NCBI RefSeq assembly: GCF_004522215.1
Contig: NZ_SDLR01000002.1
Coordinates: 868,001 to 932,000, forward strand
Reading direction: 5' to 3'
DNA length: 64,000 bases
Origin: Ammoniphilus sp. YIM 78166
GTDB lineage: Bacteria; Bacillota; Bacilli; Aneurinibacillales; RAOX-1
Under the pieces are notes generated by a model. It was not told where the DNA came from. It saw only the letters and a program-made list of their open reading frames with translations, and ran no database searches. Shown here piece after piece: positions 7,821 to 16,287 of the stretch (position 1 is the first letter of the stretch; every line of letters starts with the position of its first letter). The position numbers and the translations under genes were made by a program.

Positions 7821-8909
7821 ATGGAAATTGCGATCATCGGTGGAGGAAACGGATGTTATGCCGCAGCGGCGGATTTGACGGAAAATGGTCATTCGGTAAG
7901 ATGGTGGAGAAGAGATGCGGAATCTTTCCAGCCCATCTTGGACACGCAAAGCCTTAAGGTAAAAGATATTCAGGGCGTGCGTGAGGTGAAGCTTCAACTG
8001 GCTAGTACAGAGTTGGGGGAAGTGCTGAAAGGGGCTAAACTGATCGTCATCCCCCTACCTGCAACAGCTCAAGAGTCTCTAGCGGCTCATTTGGCTCCCT
8101 ACTTGGAAGATGGGCAGGTCATCTACTTGCCGCCGGGTACATTTGGCAGCTATGTCATGGCGAAGCGGCTCACGGAAGCAGGCTGCAAGGCTGAGGTCAC
8201 CTTTGCCGAAACGGGGACGCTTCCGTATTTAGCCCGAAAGCATGGTGTAGATACCGTTTCGATATCCGGAAGAGCTACAAGGCTGCCCACCGGCGTATTT
8301 CCGTCCGACCGTTCGGAGTATGCGTTTGGCATCCTTAAAGAAGCGTATCCGGCCATTGAGCCTATTGAAGATGCTTTATCCGGTGCTTTAATGAATGCGG
8401 GTCCCGTGATCCATCCGCCTCTGATCCTGATGAACGCAGGACCAATCGAACACTTTGACAGCTGGGATATTCATAATGAAGGGACTCAGCCTGCCATCCG
8501 GCGCGTGCATGATGCACTGGATGCTGAGCGAATGGCCGTACGTGAGGCACTGGGGTATCATGCGCCGCATTTTCCTTTGGCAGATCACTACAATGTGGAT
8601 GGAGAGGAATGGATGTACGGCAATGCCGCTCACGAAAAGCTGGTGGACAGCGCAGATTGGAGAGAACCCTTGAATTTGCATAACCATCGGTATATGAGAG
8701 AGGATATCGCTTGCGGTCTTTCCTTCCTTGTTTCGGTAGCGGAATGGGCAGGAGTGGATGTGCCGGTGGCCCGTGGTCTGCTGGCTATCGCCTCTGCGGT
8801 TACGGGGGAAAACTTTTATGAGACAGGTCGTACACTTAGGAGCATGGGATTGGACCAATTGGCTAAGTCCGATATGGAAATGTTGTTAAAGCAAGGAGTT
8901 AGAGGATGA
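7821..8909 (+). CDS. NAD/NADP octopine/nopaline dehydrogenase family protein
   Basis: A 362-residue, two-domain dehydrogenase. The N-terminal Rossmann motif is IAIIGGGNGCYAAA at residues 3-16. The C-terminal opine-dehydrogenase domain begins near residue 190, with the conserved NAGPVIHPP and NAGPIEHFD segments and a late HNHRYMREDI helix. Family members form or split opines (N-carboxyalkyl amino acids). Being beside an amidase in a catabolic operon, it more likely oxidises an opine-like or hydroxy-acid intermediate than makes a metallophore. ATG 7821 follows AGAGGAGGAG; a longer frame from 7767 overlaps the amidase and is less likely. The stop overlaps the next start as ATGA. Confidence 0.82.
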   Translation: MEIAIIGGGNGCYAAAADLTENGHSVRWWRRDAESFQPILDTQSLKVKDIQGVREVKLQLASTELGEVLKGAKLIVIPLPATAQESLAAHLAPYLEDGQVIYLPPGTFGSYVMAKRLTEAGCKAEVTFAETGTLPYLARKHGVDTVSISGRATRLPTGVFPSDRSEYAFGILKEAYPAIEPIEDALSGALMNAGPVIHPPLILMNAGPIEHFDSWDIHNEGTQPAIRRVHDALDAERMAVREALGYHAPHFPLADHYNVDGEEWMYGNAAHEKLVDSADWREPLNLHNHRYMREDIACGLSFLVSVAEWAGVDVPVARGLLAIASAVTGENFYETGRTLRSMGLDQLAKSDMEMLLKQGVRG

Positions 8910-9910
8910 GGGATACAGATCAGGTCATTGCCGTTATCGGTGCAGGGCGAATGGGCAATGGTATCGCGCAGGTGTTTGCCTATGCTGGATATCGGGTCCA
9001 TTTAGTTGATGTGAAGGATCGCTCACCAGAAGAGGGGGATCGGGTACTGGCCGATTCCTCCGACCAGATCGAAAGAAATCTGCAAGCATTAGCCACGTTT
9101 GGCGTGCTGGAGCATTCTGAGATCCCTCCGATTAAGCAGCGTATCCGCTATTTTTGCAGCAGCCAATTTGAAGAAGCTCTTCAAAGCGCACTGGTGGTGT
9201 TTGAAGCCGTGCCGGAAGTGTTGGAAGCGAAAGAAAAAGTTTTTGGGCGAATCAGTGAAGTGGTGAGTCCGGAAGCCATTCTTGCTTCTACTACCTCAAC
9301 TTTTTTGGTAGGAACGTTAGCGGGGTACGTGAAGAGGCCGGAAAGATTCTTAAATACCCATTGGCTAAACCCGGCCTATTTAATTCCATTGGTCGAAGTG
9401 AGTCCAAGCGAGGTGACCTCTACCGATACCCTTCAGGGGATGATGAAGCTGCTTGAAGCGGTAGGTAAAATTCCCGTGCAATGTGCGGCTTCCCCAGGAT
9501 TTATTGTCCCGCGGATCCAGGCGCTGGCGATGAACGAAGCAGCCCGAATGGCGGAGGAAGGGGTGGCTTCCCCAGAAGACATCGATAAGGCTTGTCGCGT
9601 CGGGTTCGGTTTGCGATTCGCCATTCTCGGACTGCTGGAGTTCATTGATTGGGGAGGCGGAGATATCCTGTATTATGCTAGTCATTATCTGGAGGATTCT
9701 CTTCAATCCGATCGATTCGCTCCTCCTCGTGTAATATCGGAGAACATGGAGAAGGGTCATATAGGGATCAAATCGGGTCAAGGGTTCTATGACTATTCCC
9801 AAACGGACATATCTGCCTATCAGCAAGAAACGATTAAGAAATTCGTGGACCTGCTATCACACTTGGGGCTCCTGGCCCAGCCACATAAAGGAATAAGGAA
9901 TGAGGTCTAG
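8906..9910 (+). CDS. 3-hydroxyacyl-CoA dehydrogenase
   Basis: A 334-residue NAD-dependent dehydrogenase of the 3-hydroxyacyl-CoA family. The N-terminal motif is IGAGRMGNGIAQVFAYAGY near residues 11-29. ASTTSTFLVG comes before the catalytic His in the NTHWLNP segment, and the C-terminal domain has SPGFIVPRIQ and GFGLRFAI. The NTHWLNP segment differs from the usual HFFNP, so a non-fatty substrate such as an aryl-acyl-CoA, or a free hydroxy acid, is plausible. It is translationally coupled (4-base overlap) to the opine-dehydrogenase gene and ends in a bidirectional terminator. Confidence 0.87.
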   Translation: MRDTDQVIAVIGAGRMGNGIAQVFAYAGYRVHLVDVKDRSPEEGDRVLADSSDQIERNLQALATFGVLEHSEIPPIKQRIRYFCSSQFEEALQSALVVFEAVPEVLEAKEKVFGRISEVVSPEAILASTTSTFLVGTLAGYVKRPERFLNTHWLNPAYLIPLVEVSPSEVTSTDTLQGMMKLLEAVGKIPVQCAASPGFIVPRIQALAMNEAARMAEEGVASPEDIDKACRVGFGLRFAILGLLEFIDWGGGDILYYASHYLEDSLQSDRFAPPRVISENMEKGHIGIKSGQGFYDYSQTDISAYQQETIKKFVDLLSHLGLLAQPHKGIRNEV

Positions 9911-9930
9911 ACCTCATTCCTTTTTTTCTT
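9895..9930. terminator. Bidirectional terminator
   Basis: A perfect palindrome, AAGGAATGAGGT with its complement around CTAG (9895-9922), is followed by a T-run on the plus strand and an A-rich stretch on the other side. It sits between convergent genes, contains the stop codon of the hydroxyacyl-CoA dehydrogenase, and can serve both directions. Confidence 0.85.
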
Positions 9931-11856
9931 CTAAGAAAATTGCACTTTACCTAAAACGAGAAAGATTTCTAAGGCCATCTGAATCTCAAATCTTGTGCTA
10001 GAGTGGCTCAAGTCTAGGTTTGATAATTCTTGAATCCGTCCTAACCGATAGCGCATACCACTGATGGACACGTTCATGACCCGGGCGGTTTTATATAGAT
10101 TGCATTCATTATTTAGGTAATAGTAAAGGGTATTTAAAAATTCAGTCGAATACTGCCTGTCGTATTCATAGAGGGGTCCAAGAAGTCTCGACGCGTAGCG
10201 CTCGAGTTCGTCAGGCCTTCGGGCATCTAGAAGGATAGCAAGATGGCCCAGTTCGGAAGAAAGTACCACTTGATTACCTAGCCCTCGGAGCTTGGCGATT
10301 TCAATGGCTTTCATAGCTTCTTTAAAGGCATCATTGAGCTGGGTGATTTGTGGGCAGCCATCACTGCTCCCTAGTACCACTTTTACGTGCGGGGCTATGC
10401 TGCTTAAGCGATGGAACAATTGCTCACCGTATGTCTTAAGTGACATAAACTGCTTTTTGATAAAGGCTTCCGGTATCAAAGCATGGATTCGGTCCAATCG
10501 GCTCGATAACAGAAGTTTCTCGTTTGCTTTCTCAGCATCCTTCAGGAGAAAATTGATAATCTGATCTCGCTTGGCCGTGAGAGAGTGTTCATCCTCCATT
10601 TTCATGGACTGGTCTTCTAGCTGAAAGATAAAGACATAGTGAGGCTGGTTCAGATTGTAACCGAGGTAGGAAAGCTTCTTGGCTGCATAGGAATTTTCAG
10701 CAGGTTGGGTAAGGAGCTCGTCCAATAACTCTCCTTTCATTCTTTGTTCGGTTTCGATGGCTGTCCGCTCATTTAACAATTGGAAGGCACAGACATTCGC
10801 GGCCCGTTCCAAAAAAGTGGGCTCTTGTTCCCCGATTTCCCCTTCTTTGTTGATAATTGAAATGAAACCTTGCACATGGTTGCGTATGACGATAGGAATC
10901 GTGATTCGATTATGGGGAATGGCAAAAGGCTCCGCCAGTTCCAGTATGGTGGTGGCATGCTCCTCGAGCATTTGATTCAAACTCTTTAGCTGATGGGGAG
11001 GTAGGCTTTCCTTGTTTTCCATAATCGTTTGCAAGGTGCACCCCGCCACATCTCCAAATTCTGCGATTGGTTCATAATGCTGGTTCTCTACGATGACGCC
11101 GCAGTTTAAAGTTTCACCTAAGGTTTTGGCTAAGGTATCCAAGCCTTTTCCTTGCAGGACGATCTTCGTGAGCTTTTGGCTGAGGGTGGAGGCTCGCTTT
11201 AAAATCTCCCGATGCTTCTCAATACGCTTGTAGGCCCGATCTAGTTCGTCCCCGATGTCCTCTTGTTCATAGTCCACAAGCTCGTCGGCAATTTCATCGC
11301 CCCATAGCTCCACCGTCTTGCCTACATAGCGGCACTGCTGATCTCCTTTTCCGGAACATTCCACTTCCCTAAAAATTACGCGTCTTCCCAAGGATTCGCT
11401 GCAGTAGCCTCCAGCATAACCAACCAAAAAGTAGCAAACCGGCTCATGATGAGGGCTAAAGCGCTTTAAGTACTGCGTAGCTTCGTACGAGTTAAACCAA
11501 TACCCTTCCACATCAAATAAGCCTGTTTTCATCTGGATATTCAGCTTGATCGGGACAGAAAATACACGGCCAGAGATATTATGCATTTTGGAACCGGCGA
11601 GCAGCCATTCCATATCATCATCCCACTGAAACATATTCTTAAAAATCCTCGCTTCATGCACCCCGCAATTCCACCCGTAGCGAAGCAAGAAACGCTTCGC
11701 CCGCTCGATGCCGAGCGCTGTTATCAGGTCGCGGCTGAGGGCTCCCCAGGCATCAGCACTAGAGATAATCATTTGATGTTCTCTGAGAAAATCTCCATCC
11801 TTGCTCTGCAGTTCCAACATATCCTTTAAGGTTAAGTCACTTGCCTTTTTGACCAT
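9931..11856 (-). CDS. Aromatic-sensing regulator: XylR_N + V4R + GAF-like + PucR HTH (copy 1)
   Basis: A 641-residue regulator. Residues about 1-185 match the activator sensing domain of DmpR/XylR/MopR. His92 and Trp120 lie at the spacing of the MopR phenol contacts (His106, Trp134). Cys141, Glu164, Cys167 and Cys175 match the structural zinc ligands by spacing (+23, +26, +34). A linker near 215-235 (LDRAYKRIEKHREIL) and a GAF-like middle follow. The end carries a PucR/CdaR helix-turn-helix (NECNLYKTARVMNVSISGMRYRLGRI). No AAA+ sigma-54 domain is present, unlike true DmpR proteins. The start is placed at MVKKAS, with GAGGT upstream, to match the 641-residue paralogue. It is divergent from the TRAP system 2 operon and probably activates that promoter. 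Confidence 0.88.
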   Translation of the reverse strand: MVKKASDLTLKDMLELQSKDGDFLREHQMIISSADAWGALSRDLITALGIERAKRFLLRYGWNCGVHEARIFKNMFQWDDDMEWLLAGSKMHNISGRVFSVPIKLNIQMKTGLFDVEGYWFNSYEATQYLKRFSPHHEPVCYFLVGYAGGYCSESLGRRVIFREVECSGKGDQQCRYVGKTVELWGDEIADELVDYEQEDIGDELDRAYKRIEKHREILKRASTLSQKLTKIVLQGKGLDTLAKTLGETLNCGVIVENQHYEPIAEFGDVAGCTLQTIMENKESLPPHQLKSLNQMLEEHATTILELAEPFAIPHNRITIPIVIRNHVQGFISIINKEGEIGEQEPTFLERAANVCAFQLLNERTAIETEQRMKGELLDELLTQPAENSYAAKKLSYLGYNLNQPHYVFIFQLEDQSMKMEDEHSLTAKRDQIINFLLKDAEKANEKLLLSSRLDRIHALIPEAFIKKQFMSLKTYGEQLFHRLSSIAPHVKVVLGSSDGCPQITQLNDAFKEAMKAIEIAKLRGLGNQVVLSSELGHLAILLDARRPDELERYASRLLGPLYEYDRQYSTEFLNTLYYYLNNECNLYKTARVMNVSISGMRYRLGRIQELSNLDLSHSSTRFEIQMALEIFLVLGKVQFS

Positions 11857-12134
11857 GAAGTTTACCTCGCTGTGAAAGGATTTTGCAATCAAAAGAATAT
11901 TATTAATATTTATGATAACATAATAGTGTAAAATATTCAGGTACGAATCGCACAGAAATTAACGTAATCACCGTATGAAGCGTCTAGAATTGAAAATACC
12001 AATAACCTTATTAAAATTTAGGGGTAAGAGGAAGTTCCAGCAGTGAGTATTAGATGCCATATTTAGCGCTATCAGTATCCATACTCTAAGGACAAATCTC
12101 AGAACATCCCAACGCTCATTAAGCTTTGATAGAA
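11857..12134. other. Upstream part of the regulator/TRAP divergent intergenic region
   Basis: This A+T-rich stretch contains no convincing gene. It must carry the regulator's own promoter on the minus strand. A segment ACGTAATCACCGTATGAAG near 11963-11981 resembles AACATAATCGTATGAAA upstream of the second regulator pair (about 19873-19889), so extra regulator contacts may lie here. Confidence 0.4.
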
Positions 12135-12207
12135 CAGAACCATACAGTAATTAGCTAGGATTCTATCTGGTTCTGTCATAGCGTTGTCAGATTATAATCA
12201 CTATAAT
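12135..12207 (+). promoter_or_regulatory. Two-arm operator and promoter of the TRAP system 2 operon
   Basis: CAGAACC (12135-12141) and GGTTCTG (12169-12175) form an inverted pair 34 bases centre to centre. Exactly 26 bases after the right arm is TATAAT (12202-12207); no good -35 box is present, as expected of an activator-dependent promoter. The same geometry recurs at 19874-19946 and 27221-27293. Likely bound by one or both aromatic-sensing regulators. Confidence 0.6.
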
Positions 12208-12255
12208 AAAGTTACAAACAGTGAGAAAATTAAAGTAGTACTAAGGGGGATTTGA

Positions 12256-12336
12256 ATGGGTTTCAGGCGTATTGGACATGCCGGGTTGAAAAAGATGGAT
12301 TTTGAAGGCGCTGACAAATGGAGGGAAAATCAGTAA
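12256..12336 (+). CDS. Possible 26-codon leader peptide
   Basis: ATG 12256 stands six bases after a strong AAGGGGG site and 49 bases after the -10 box, the same distance at which the first gene starts behind the other two shared promoters (43 and 47). The peptide is MGFRRIGHAG followed by a charged tail. Its TAA overlaps the ATG of the binding-protein gene as TAATG. It may couple translation or act as a leader; no homologue was recognised. Confidence 0.4.
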   Translation: MGFRRIGHAGLKKMDFEGADKWRENQ

Positions 12337-13334
12337 TGAAAAAATCTATTGGGATGATCATTATCTTATCGATGCTTTTGCTGTTGATGGCCTGTTCCAG
12401 TGAAACTGCAACGGGAGGTCAGCCTTCAGAGGAGAAAATTACGCTCAATGCTGTTGGATTTTTGCCTATCGATGACCCGCTTACTGCTTCCTTGCATAAA
12501 TGGGTTGAAGATGTTCATACAGCGACGGAGGGTCGGGTGCAAATCAACTGGAAAGGTGCCGGTGATGTGATCCCGATCGCTCAGCAGTTTGACGCGCTTG
12601 AATCCGGGGTGATCGATGTGCTGTTTACTTACACCGGTTGGTATCAATCCCGCGCGCCAGAAGTATTAGGTATACCGCTATCCCAGATCCAGCCATGGGA
12701 GGAGAGGGAAAACGGGTTCTATGATTTTATGGTAGAGAGGCATCAAAATATCGGAGTTCATTACATCGGCCGTTGGTTGACCGGTTCACCAAGATTATGG
12801 CTAAGCAAGCCGATTGACAGCTTGGACGATTTGAATGGGATGAAGATCCGTTCTGCTCCAGCGTATGATCGTCTATTCCCTGCATTGGGCATAAATTCCG
12901 TGCAAGTAAATCCGGCTGATGTCTATACATCCCTGCAAACTAAGATGGTCGACGGATTAGTGTACGGGGGGATGCTCGGGCCAAGAACCAGAGGTTGGAC
13001 GGATTCCACCAAATATGTTCTAGACCATCCGTTTTGGAGTCAAAATTGTACGATCTTAGCTAATCTGGATAAGTGGAATGCGATTTCTGAGGCAGACCGA
13101 AAGGCTATTGCCGAGGCGACAGCCGAGTATGAACGATATATGGTTCAGTACTATACAGAGGAGGATCAAAAGGAAAGAACCGAGCTCGAAAAAGCCGGCG
13201 TACAGTTTATCCAATTTACATCCCAGGAAGATGCAGATGCGTTTTTGAAGAAGGCTTATGACGTGGAATGGGAATTTTTGAATAAGGAAGTACCCGATTT
13301 GGTCGGAAAGCTACAAAGCTTAACAGTGAAATAA
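12336..13334 (+). CDS. TRAP transporter substrate-binding lipoprotein (DctP type), system 2
   Basis: A 332-residue binding protein with signal MKKSIGMIIILSMLLLLMAC, the final Cys being the lipobox cysteine. The mature part has DctP features: a KWVEDVHTATEGRVQI segment, LDDLNGMKIRS, and VNPADVYTSLQTKMVDGLVYG, the conserved ligand-gate region. It is closer to the system 3 protein (19989-21020) than to system 1: both share GRWL, an R(S/N)PVY- or RSAPAY-type loop, and DVYTSL. ATG 12336 is preceded by GGAGGG (12320-12325). The ligand is unknown, probably an acidic aromatic. Confidence 0.88.
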   Translation: MKKSIGMIIILSMLLLLMACSSETATGGQPSEEKITLNAVGFLPIDDPLTASLHKWVEDVHTATEGRVQINWKGAGDVIPIAQQFDALESGVIDVLFTYTGWYQSRAPEVLGIPLSQIQPWEERENGFYDFMVERHQNIGVHYIGRWLTGSPRLWLSKPIDSLDDLNGMKIRSAPAYDRLFPALGINSVQVNPADVYTSLQTKMVDGLVYGGMLGPRTRGWTDSTKYVLDHPFWSQNCTILANLDKWNAISEADRKAIAEATAEYERYMVQYYTEEDQKERTELEKAGVQFIQFTSQEDADAFLKKAYDVEWEFLNKEVPDLVGKLQSLTVK

Positions 13335-13349
13335 AGCAATATTTGGAGA

Positions 13350-13381
13350 AAGGTAACCTTCATCACGGTTGCCTTTTTTTC
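13350..13381 (+). terminator. Intra-operon rho-independent terminator
   Basis: AAGGTAACC (13350-13358) pairs with GGTTGCCTT (13367-13375), followed by a run of seven T. It lies between the binding-protein and DctQ genes, so it probably acts as a partial terminator that keeps permease expression below that of the binding protein. Confidence 0.75.
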
Positions 13382-13409
13382 AAAATCAGTAGTCAAAGGG
13401 GGTCGCAAG

Positions 13410-13910
13410 GTGGACCGTTTAATAGATTGGATGAAAAATACTGCCTTATTGCTTATTGTTTTTATTGCTTTTGCGGTCGTAGCAGAGATTCTGCTTTTAT
13501 ATTTTTTAAAAAGACCAGTCCATTGGGTCTCAGAACTAACCGAGTATGCTTTAGTCTATATCACTTTCCTTAGTGCCGTGTGGATACTAAAGGAAGATGG
13601 ACATGTGCGAGTGGATTTCTTACTTAAATTATTTCCTCCTAAAGTACAAGCCCTTCTAGAGGTATTCGTCTCTTTCATTGGATTGCTGGTTTCTGGCATC
13701 ATTTGCACTTTTGGTTTTTTGGTTATCCAGGATTTGTCTAAAAAAGGCTTGCATACCGAGACGATTCTTGCTGTTCCTAAGGCCGCATTATACGCCATCA
13801 TTCCGTTCGGATTTTTCCTTTTATTTTTACAGTTTGTAAAACGGGTATGGTATTGGGTTCAGAAATGGAAGGAAAGTGTGGAAAAAGAAAAACAATTCAC
13901 GGATATGTAA
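13410..13910 (+). CDS. TRAP transporter small membrane subunit (DctQ type), system 2
   Basis: This 166-residue protein has about four membrane helices. It shows the DctQ pattern WVSELTEYALVYITFLSAVW, then KEDGHVRVDFLL, and a C-terminal basic tail. GTG 13410 is used behind AAAGGGGG. Its counterpart in system 3 (25239-25766) has the same motifs (WVHEVSEYILLYIPFLGAAW, TNGHIKVDIL). It works with the DctM encoded 18 bases downstream. Confidence 0.88.
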   Translation: MDRLIDWMKNTALLLIVFIAFAVVAEILLLYFLKRPVHWVSELTEYALVYITFLSAVWILKEDGHVRVDFLLKLFPPKVQALLEVFVSFIGLLVSGIICTFGFLVIQDLSKKGLHTETILAVPKAALYAIIPFGFFLLFLQFVKRVWYWVQKWKESVEKEKQFTDM

Positions 13911-13928
13911 TGATAGGAGGAAGCAGTG

Positions 13929-15245
13929 ATGGAATGGTGGCTCGTCTTGACTATTATTTTCGGGAGTTTAGCATTTTTGTTGCTTTTAGGAGTACCGGTT
14001 GCCATAACATTCCTATTAATTGATATCGTAGGGGTATACCTACTTTGGGGAGGGTCTACTGGACTTAAACAGTTGGTATTAAATATGTTTGATTCGGTAT
14101 CGGTGTTTTCTCTCTTGCCAATCCCCATGTTTCTGTTTATGGGAGAAATTATGTTTCGATCAGGTTTAGGCTTCCGGGTGTTTGACACGCTAGCGAAGTG
14201 GCTGGGTAAGCTCCCGGGTCGACTAAGCTTGATGTCCGTTGGCAGCGGGACATTATTTGGCATTCTCTGTGGATCGAGTGTCGCGTCAACCTCGCTGTTG
14301 GGCTCACTGCTCGTCCCTGAAATGAATAAAAGAGGATATAACCATGCCATGTCCGTGGGTCCCATATTAGGAAGCGCTGGATTGGCGATCTTGATTCCTC
14401 CAACGGCGCTTGGAGTACTCCTAGCATCTTTAGGTGGGTTTCCTGTAGGGGACTTTTTAATAGCTATCGTTGTTCCAGGTCTTTTATTGGCTCTTGCTTA
14501 TCTTCTTTACATTATCGTCCGCTGCATGCTGCAGCCAGGTCTGGCTCCTGTCTATGAGGTGGAGACGTATTCTTGGAGGGAAAGATGGATCGATACCGTT
14601 AAGTACATTCTGCCCTTGGGATTGATTTTATTTCTCGTCTTAGGCGTTATTATTTTTGGCATCGCTACCCCGACTCAATCAGCTGTACTAGGGGCATTGG
14701 GAAGCTTGCTCTTAGCTGCCTGTTACGGACAACTTAGCTTAAAGATTTTAAAAGAATCGTTAGAAGGAACACTTCGTGTAACGGGAATGATTTTCTTAAT
14801 AATGGCAGGGTCAATGGCTTTTAGCCAAATTCTTAGCTTTACTGGAGCCACCCAAGGAATCCTGAATGCGGTAAAGCAATGGGATCTTTCAGCTTTGCCG
14901 ATGCTGATTTGTATTCAACTCATCTTGCTTCTACTTGGCTGCTTTATGGAGCCGCTGTCGATCATGATGATGACGCTACCGATTCTAATGCCAATAGCGG
15001 CCCTATATGATTTTCATCCGCTCTGGTTTGGAGCCCTTATTTTAATGAATATGCAAATGGCAACGGCCACGCCGCCATTTGGGATGGACTTGTTTGCCAT
15101 GAAAGCCGTGGCGCCGAACTTAAGAATGGGAGAAATTTATCGAGCGGTTTTGCCTTTCCTCGGGTTAAATCTGCTGGTCATGGCGGCGATGATTCTTTTT
15201 CCTTGGATCACGCTTTGGCTTCCAGGATTAATGAGGCAAGGCTGA
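13929..15245 (+). CDS. TRAP transporter large permease (DctM type), system 2
   Basis: A DctM-family permease of 438 residues, the same length as the system 3 permease, starting MEWW in both. Hallmarks are the FLFMGEIMFRSG segment, SSVASTSLLGSLLVPEM, LIPPTALGVLLAS, the GIATPTQSAVLGALG repeat and ATATPPFGMDLF. ATG 13929 is preferred to GTG 13926 because it aligns with the paralogue and lies behind TAGGAGGAAG. It forms the sodium-coupled channel of system 2. Confidence 0.9.
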   Translation: MEWWLVLTIIFGSLAFLLLLGVPVAITFLLIDIVGVYLLWGGSTGLKQLVLNMFDSVSVFSLLPIPMFLFMGEIMFRSGLGFRVFDTLAKWLGKLPGRLSLMSVGSGTLFGILCGSSVASTSLLGSLLVPEMNKRGYNHAMSVGPILGSAGLAILIPPTALGVLLASLGGFPVGDFLIAIVVPGLLLALAYLLYIIVRCMLQPGLAPVYEVETYSWRERWIDTVKYILPLGLILFLVLGVIIFGIATPTQSAVLGALGSLLLAACYGQLSLKILKESLEGTLRVTGMIFLIMAGSMAFSQILSFTGATQGILNAVKQWDLSALPMLICIQLILLLLGCFMEPLSIMMMTLPILMPIAALYDFHPLWFGALILMNMQMATATPPFGMDLFAMKAVAPNLRMGEIYRAVLPFLGLNLLVMAAMILFPWITLWLPGLMRQG

Positions 15246-15248
15246 TCC

Positions 15249-16175
15249 ATGGGCTCATCGACTTGGACTAGAATTCTCTTAATTCTCGTTGTTTCCATAT
15301 GGGGATCCAATGTGGTCATGATGAAATACTTGGTGGAATACTTTTCGCCGCTACTTTTATCGACAATTCGAATGACCATAGCCAGCCTTTTGCTCATTCC
15401 ACTCGTTTGGTTGTTGGAGGGAAGACTAAGGCTACCTAAGAGGACCCTGGGGTATATGCTAGGTTTGTCTTTTTGTTCAATCTATATTCACCAGCTTACC
15501 CTAGGGTATGGAGTTCAGTATACAACCGCTTCTACCGCTGCCTTGATCATCGGAACGATTCCCCTCCTAACTTCCCTGCTAGGTTATTGCGTTTATAAAG
15601 AGCGAATGAACCTCCGGAAATGGCTCGGTATTCTTCTTGGTTTTTTGGGTGTCTTATTCGTGATTGGGGGAAGTGGTGGGCTGCGATTGTGGCCTTTCAC
15701 CTTTGGGAGCGGTGAATTCCTTGTATTCCTGGCTGCATTAGGTTATGCCGTCGGAAATCTTTTTGTAAAAAAGTTATCTGAAGTCTTATCGCCCCTCCTG
15801 ATTACGGCCCAGATGCATTTGCTGGCAAGCGTGTTTCTCTGGCTTTCGGTCTTGTTGTGGAAAGATCCTATTCATCTTTCTGCTCCTACCTTAACGCTTT
15901 GGGTGTTGCTTTTATCATCCACGGCGCCCGCGCTGGCTACTATCGGGTTTAATATGGGAATTCAACGCATAGGGCCGGCAAGCACATCGATGTTCTTGAA
16001 CGGGATTCCTGCAGCCAGCATGATCTTTGCCGTTCTTTTCTTAGGGGAAGCAATTCATCTCTTTCATTTCGCAGGATTTGCTTGCATCGTTACAGGCATC
16101 TATCTCGGAAGTTCTCATGCGAAGGAAAATCATAACCATAGGCAGCAATCGAAAGGACAATTTAAAAATGTTTAG
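15249..16175 (+). CDS. DMT-superfamily (EamA) transporter
   Basis: A 308-residue protein of about ten membrane helices with two EamA repeats. The N-terminal SIWGSNVVMMKYL and a second-repeat pattern (SSTAPALATIGFNMGIQRIGPAS) are typical. EamA proteins are mostly exporters or exchangers of small metabolites. The gene starts three bases after the TRAP permease stop, so it is co-transcribed and may export a by-product, for example an amine or amino acid released from the imported compound. That role is inferred. Confidence 0.85.
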   Translation: MGSSTWTRILLILVVSIWGSNVVMMKYLVEYFSPLLLSTIRMTIASLLLIPLVWLLEGRLRLPKRTLGYMLGLSFCSIYIHQLTLGYGVQYTTASTAALIIGTIPLLTSLLGYCVYKERMNLRKWLGILLGFLGVLFVIGGSGGLRLWPFTFGSGEFLVFLAALGYAVGNLFVKKLSEVLSPLLITAQMHLLASVFLWLSVLLWKDPIHLSAPTLTLWVLLLSSTAPALATIGFNMGIQRIGPASTSMFLNGIPAASMIFAVLFLGEAIHLFHFAGFACIVTGIYLGSSHAKENHNHRQQSKGQFKNV

Positions 16176-16178
16176 TAC

Positions 16179-16249
16179 GATTCATATAGTAATAAACAGA
16201 ATCATCATATGGAACGTACATTATGGTTCAGGAGATAGGTTGATATGAT
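16179..16249 (+). promoter_or_regulatory. Variant operator/promoter before the second micro-ORF-amidase pair
   Basis: Left-arm-like elements GATTCATATAGTA (16179-16191) and CAGAATC (16197-16203) and a right-arm-like GGTTCAG (16225-16231) resemble the shared operator, but the spacing differs (28 centre to centre). A TATGAT (16244-16249) could be the -10 box, 39 bases before the micro-ORF start. This is a weaker match than the other three sites. Confidence 0.4.
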
Positions 16250-16287
16250 AGAGATAGAAAAATTCATAACGGACATAAGGAGGAAAT

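Noticed and set aside
7821..8909. The opine dehydrogenase as part of a metallophore system with the NikA/CntA-type importer
   Set aside because: The genes are over 50 kb apart, there is no nicotianamine-synthase-like gene in the window, and the dehydrogenase is coupled to an amidase and a hydroxyacyl-CoA dehydrogenase.
11857..12255. Sigma-54 (-24/-12) promoter, expected from the XylR_N domain of the regulators
   Set aside because: No GG-N10-GC type element was seen at the divergent promoters, and the regulators lack the AAA+ domain. TATAAT boxes at fixed spacing explain the data better.
13343..13573. Open frame overlapping the second DctQ gene
   Set aside because: It spans the terminator hairpin and reads DctQ in the wrong frame.
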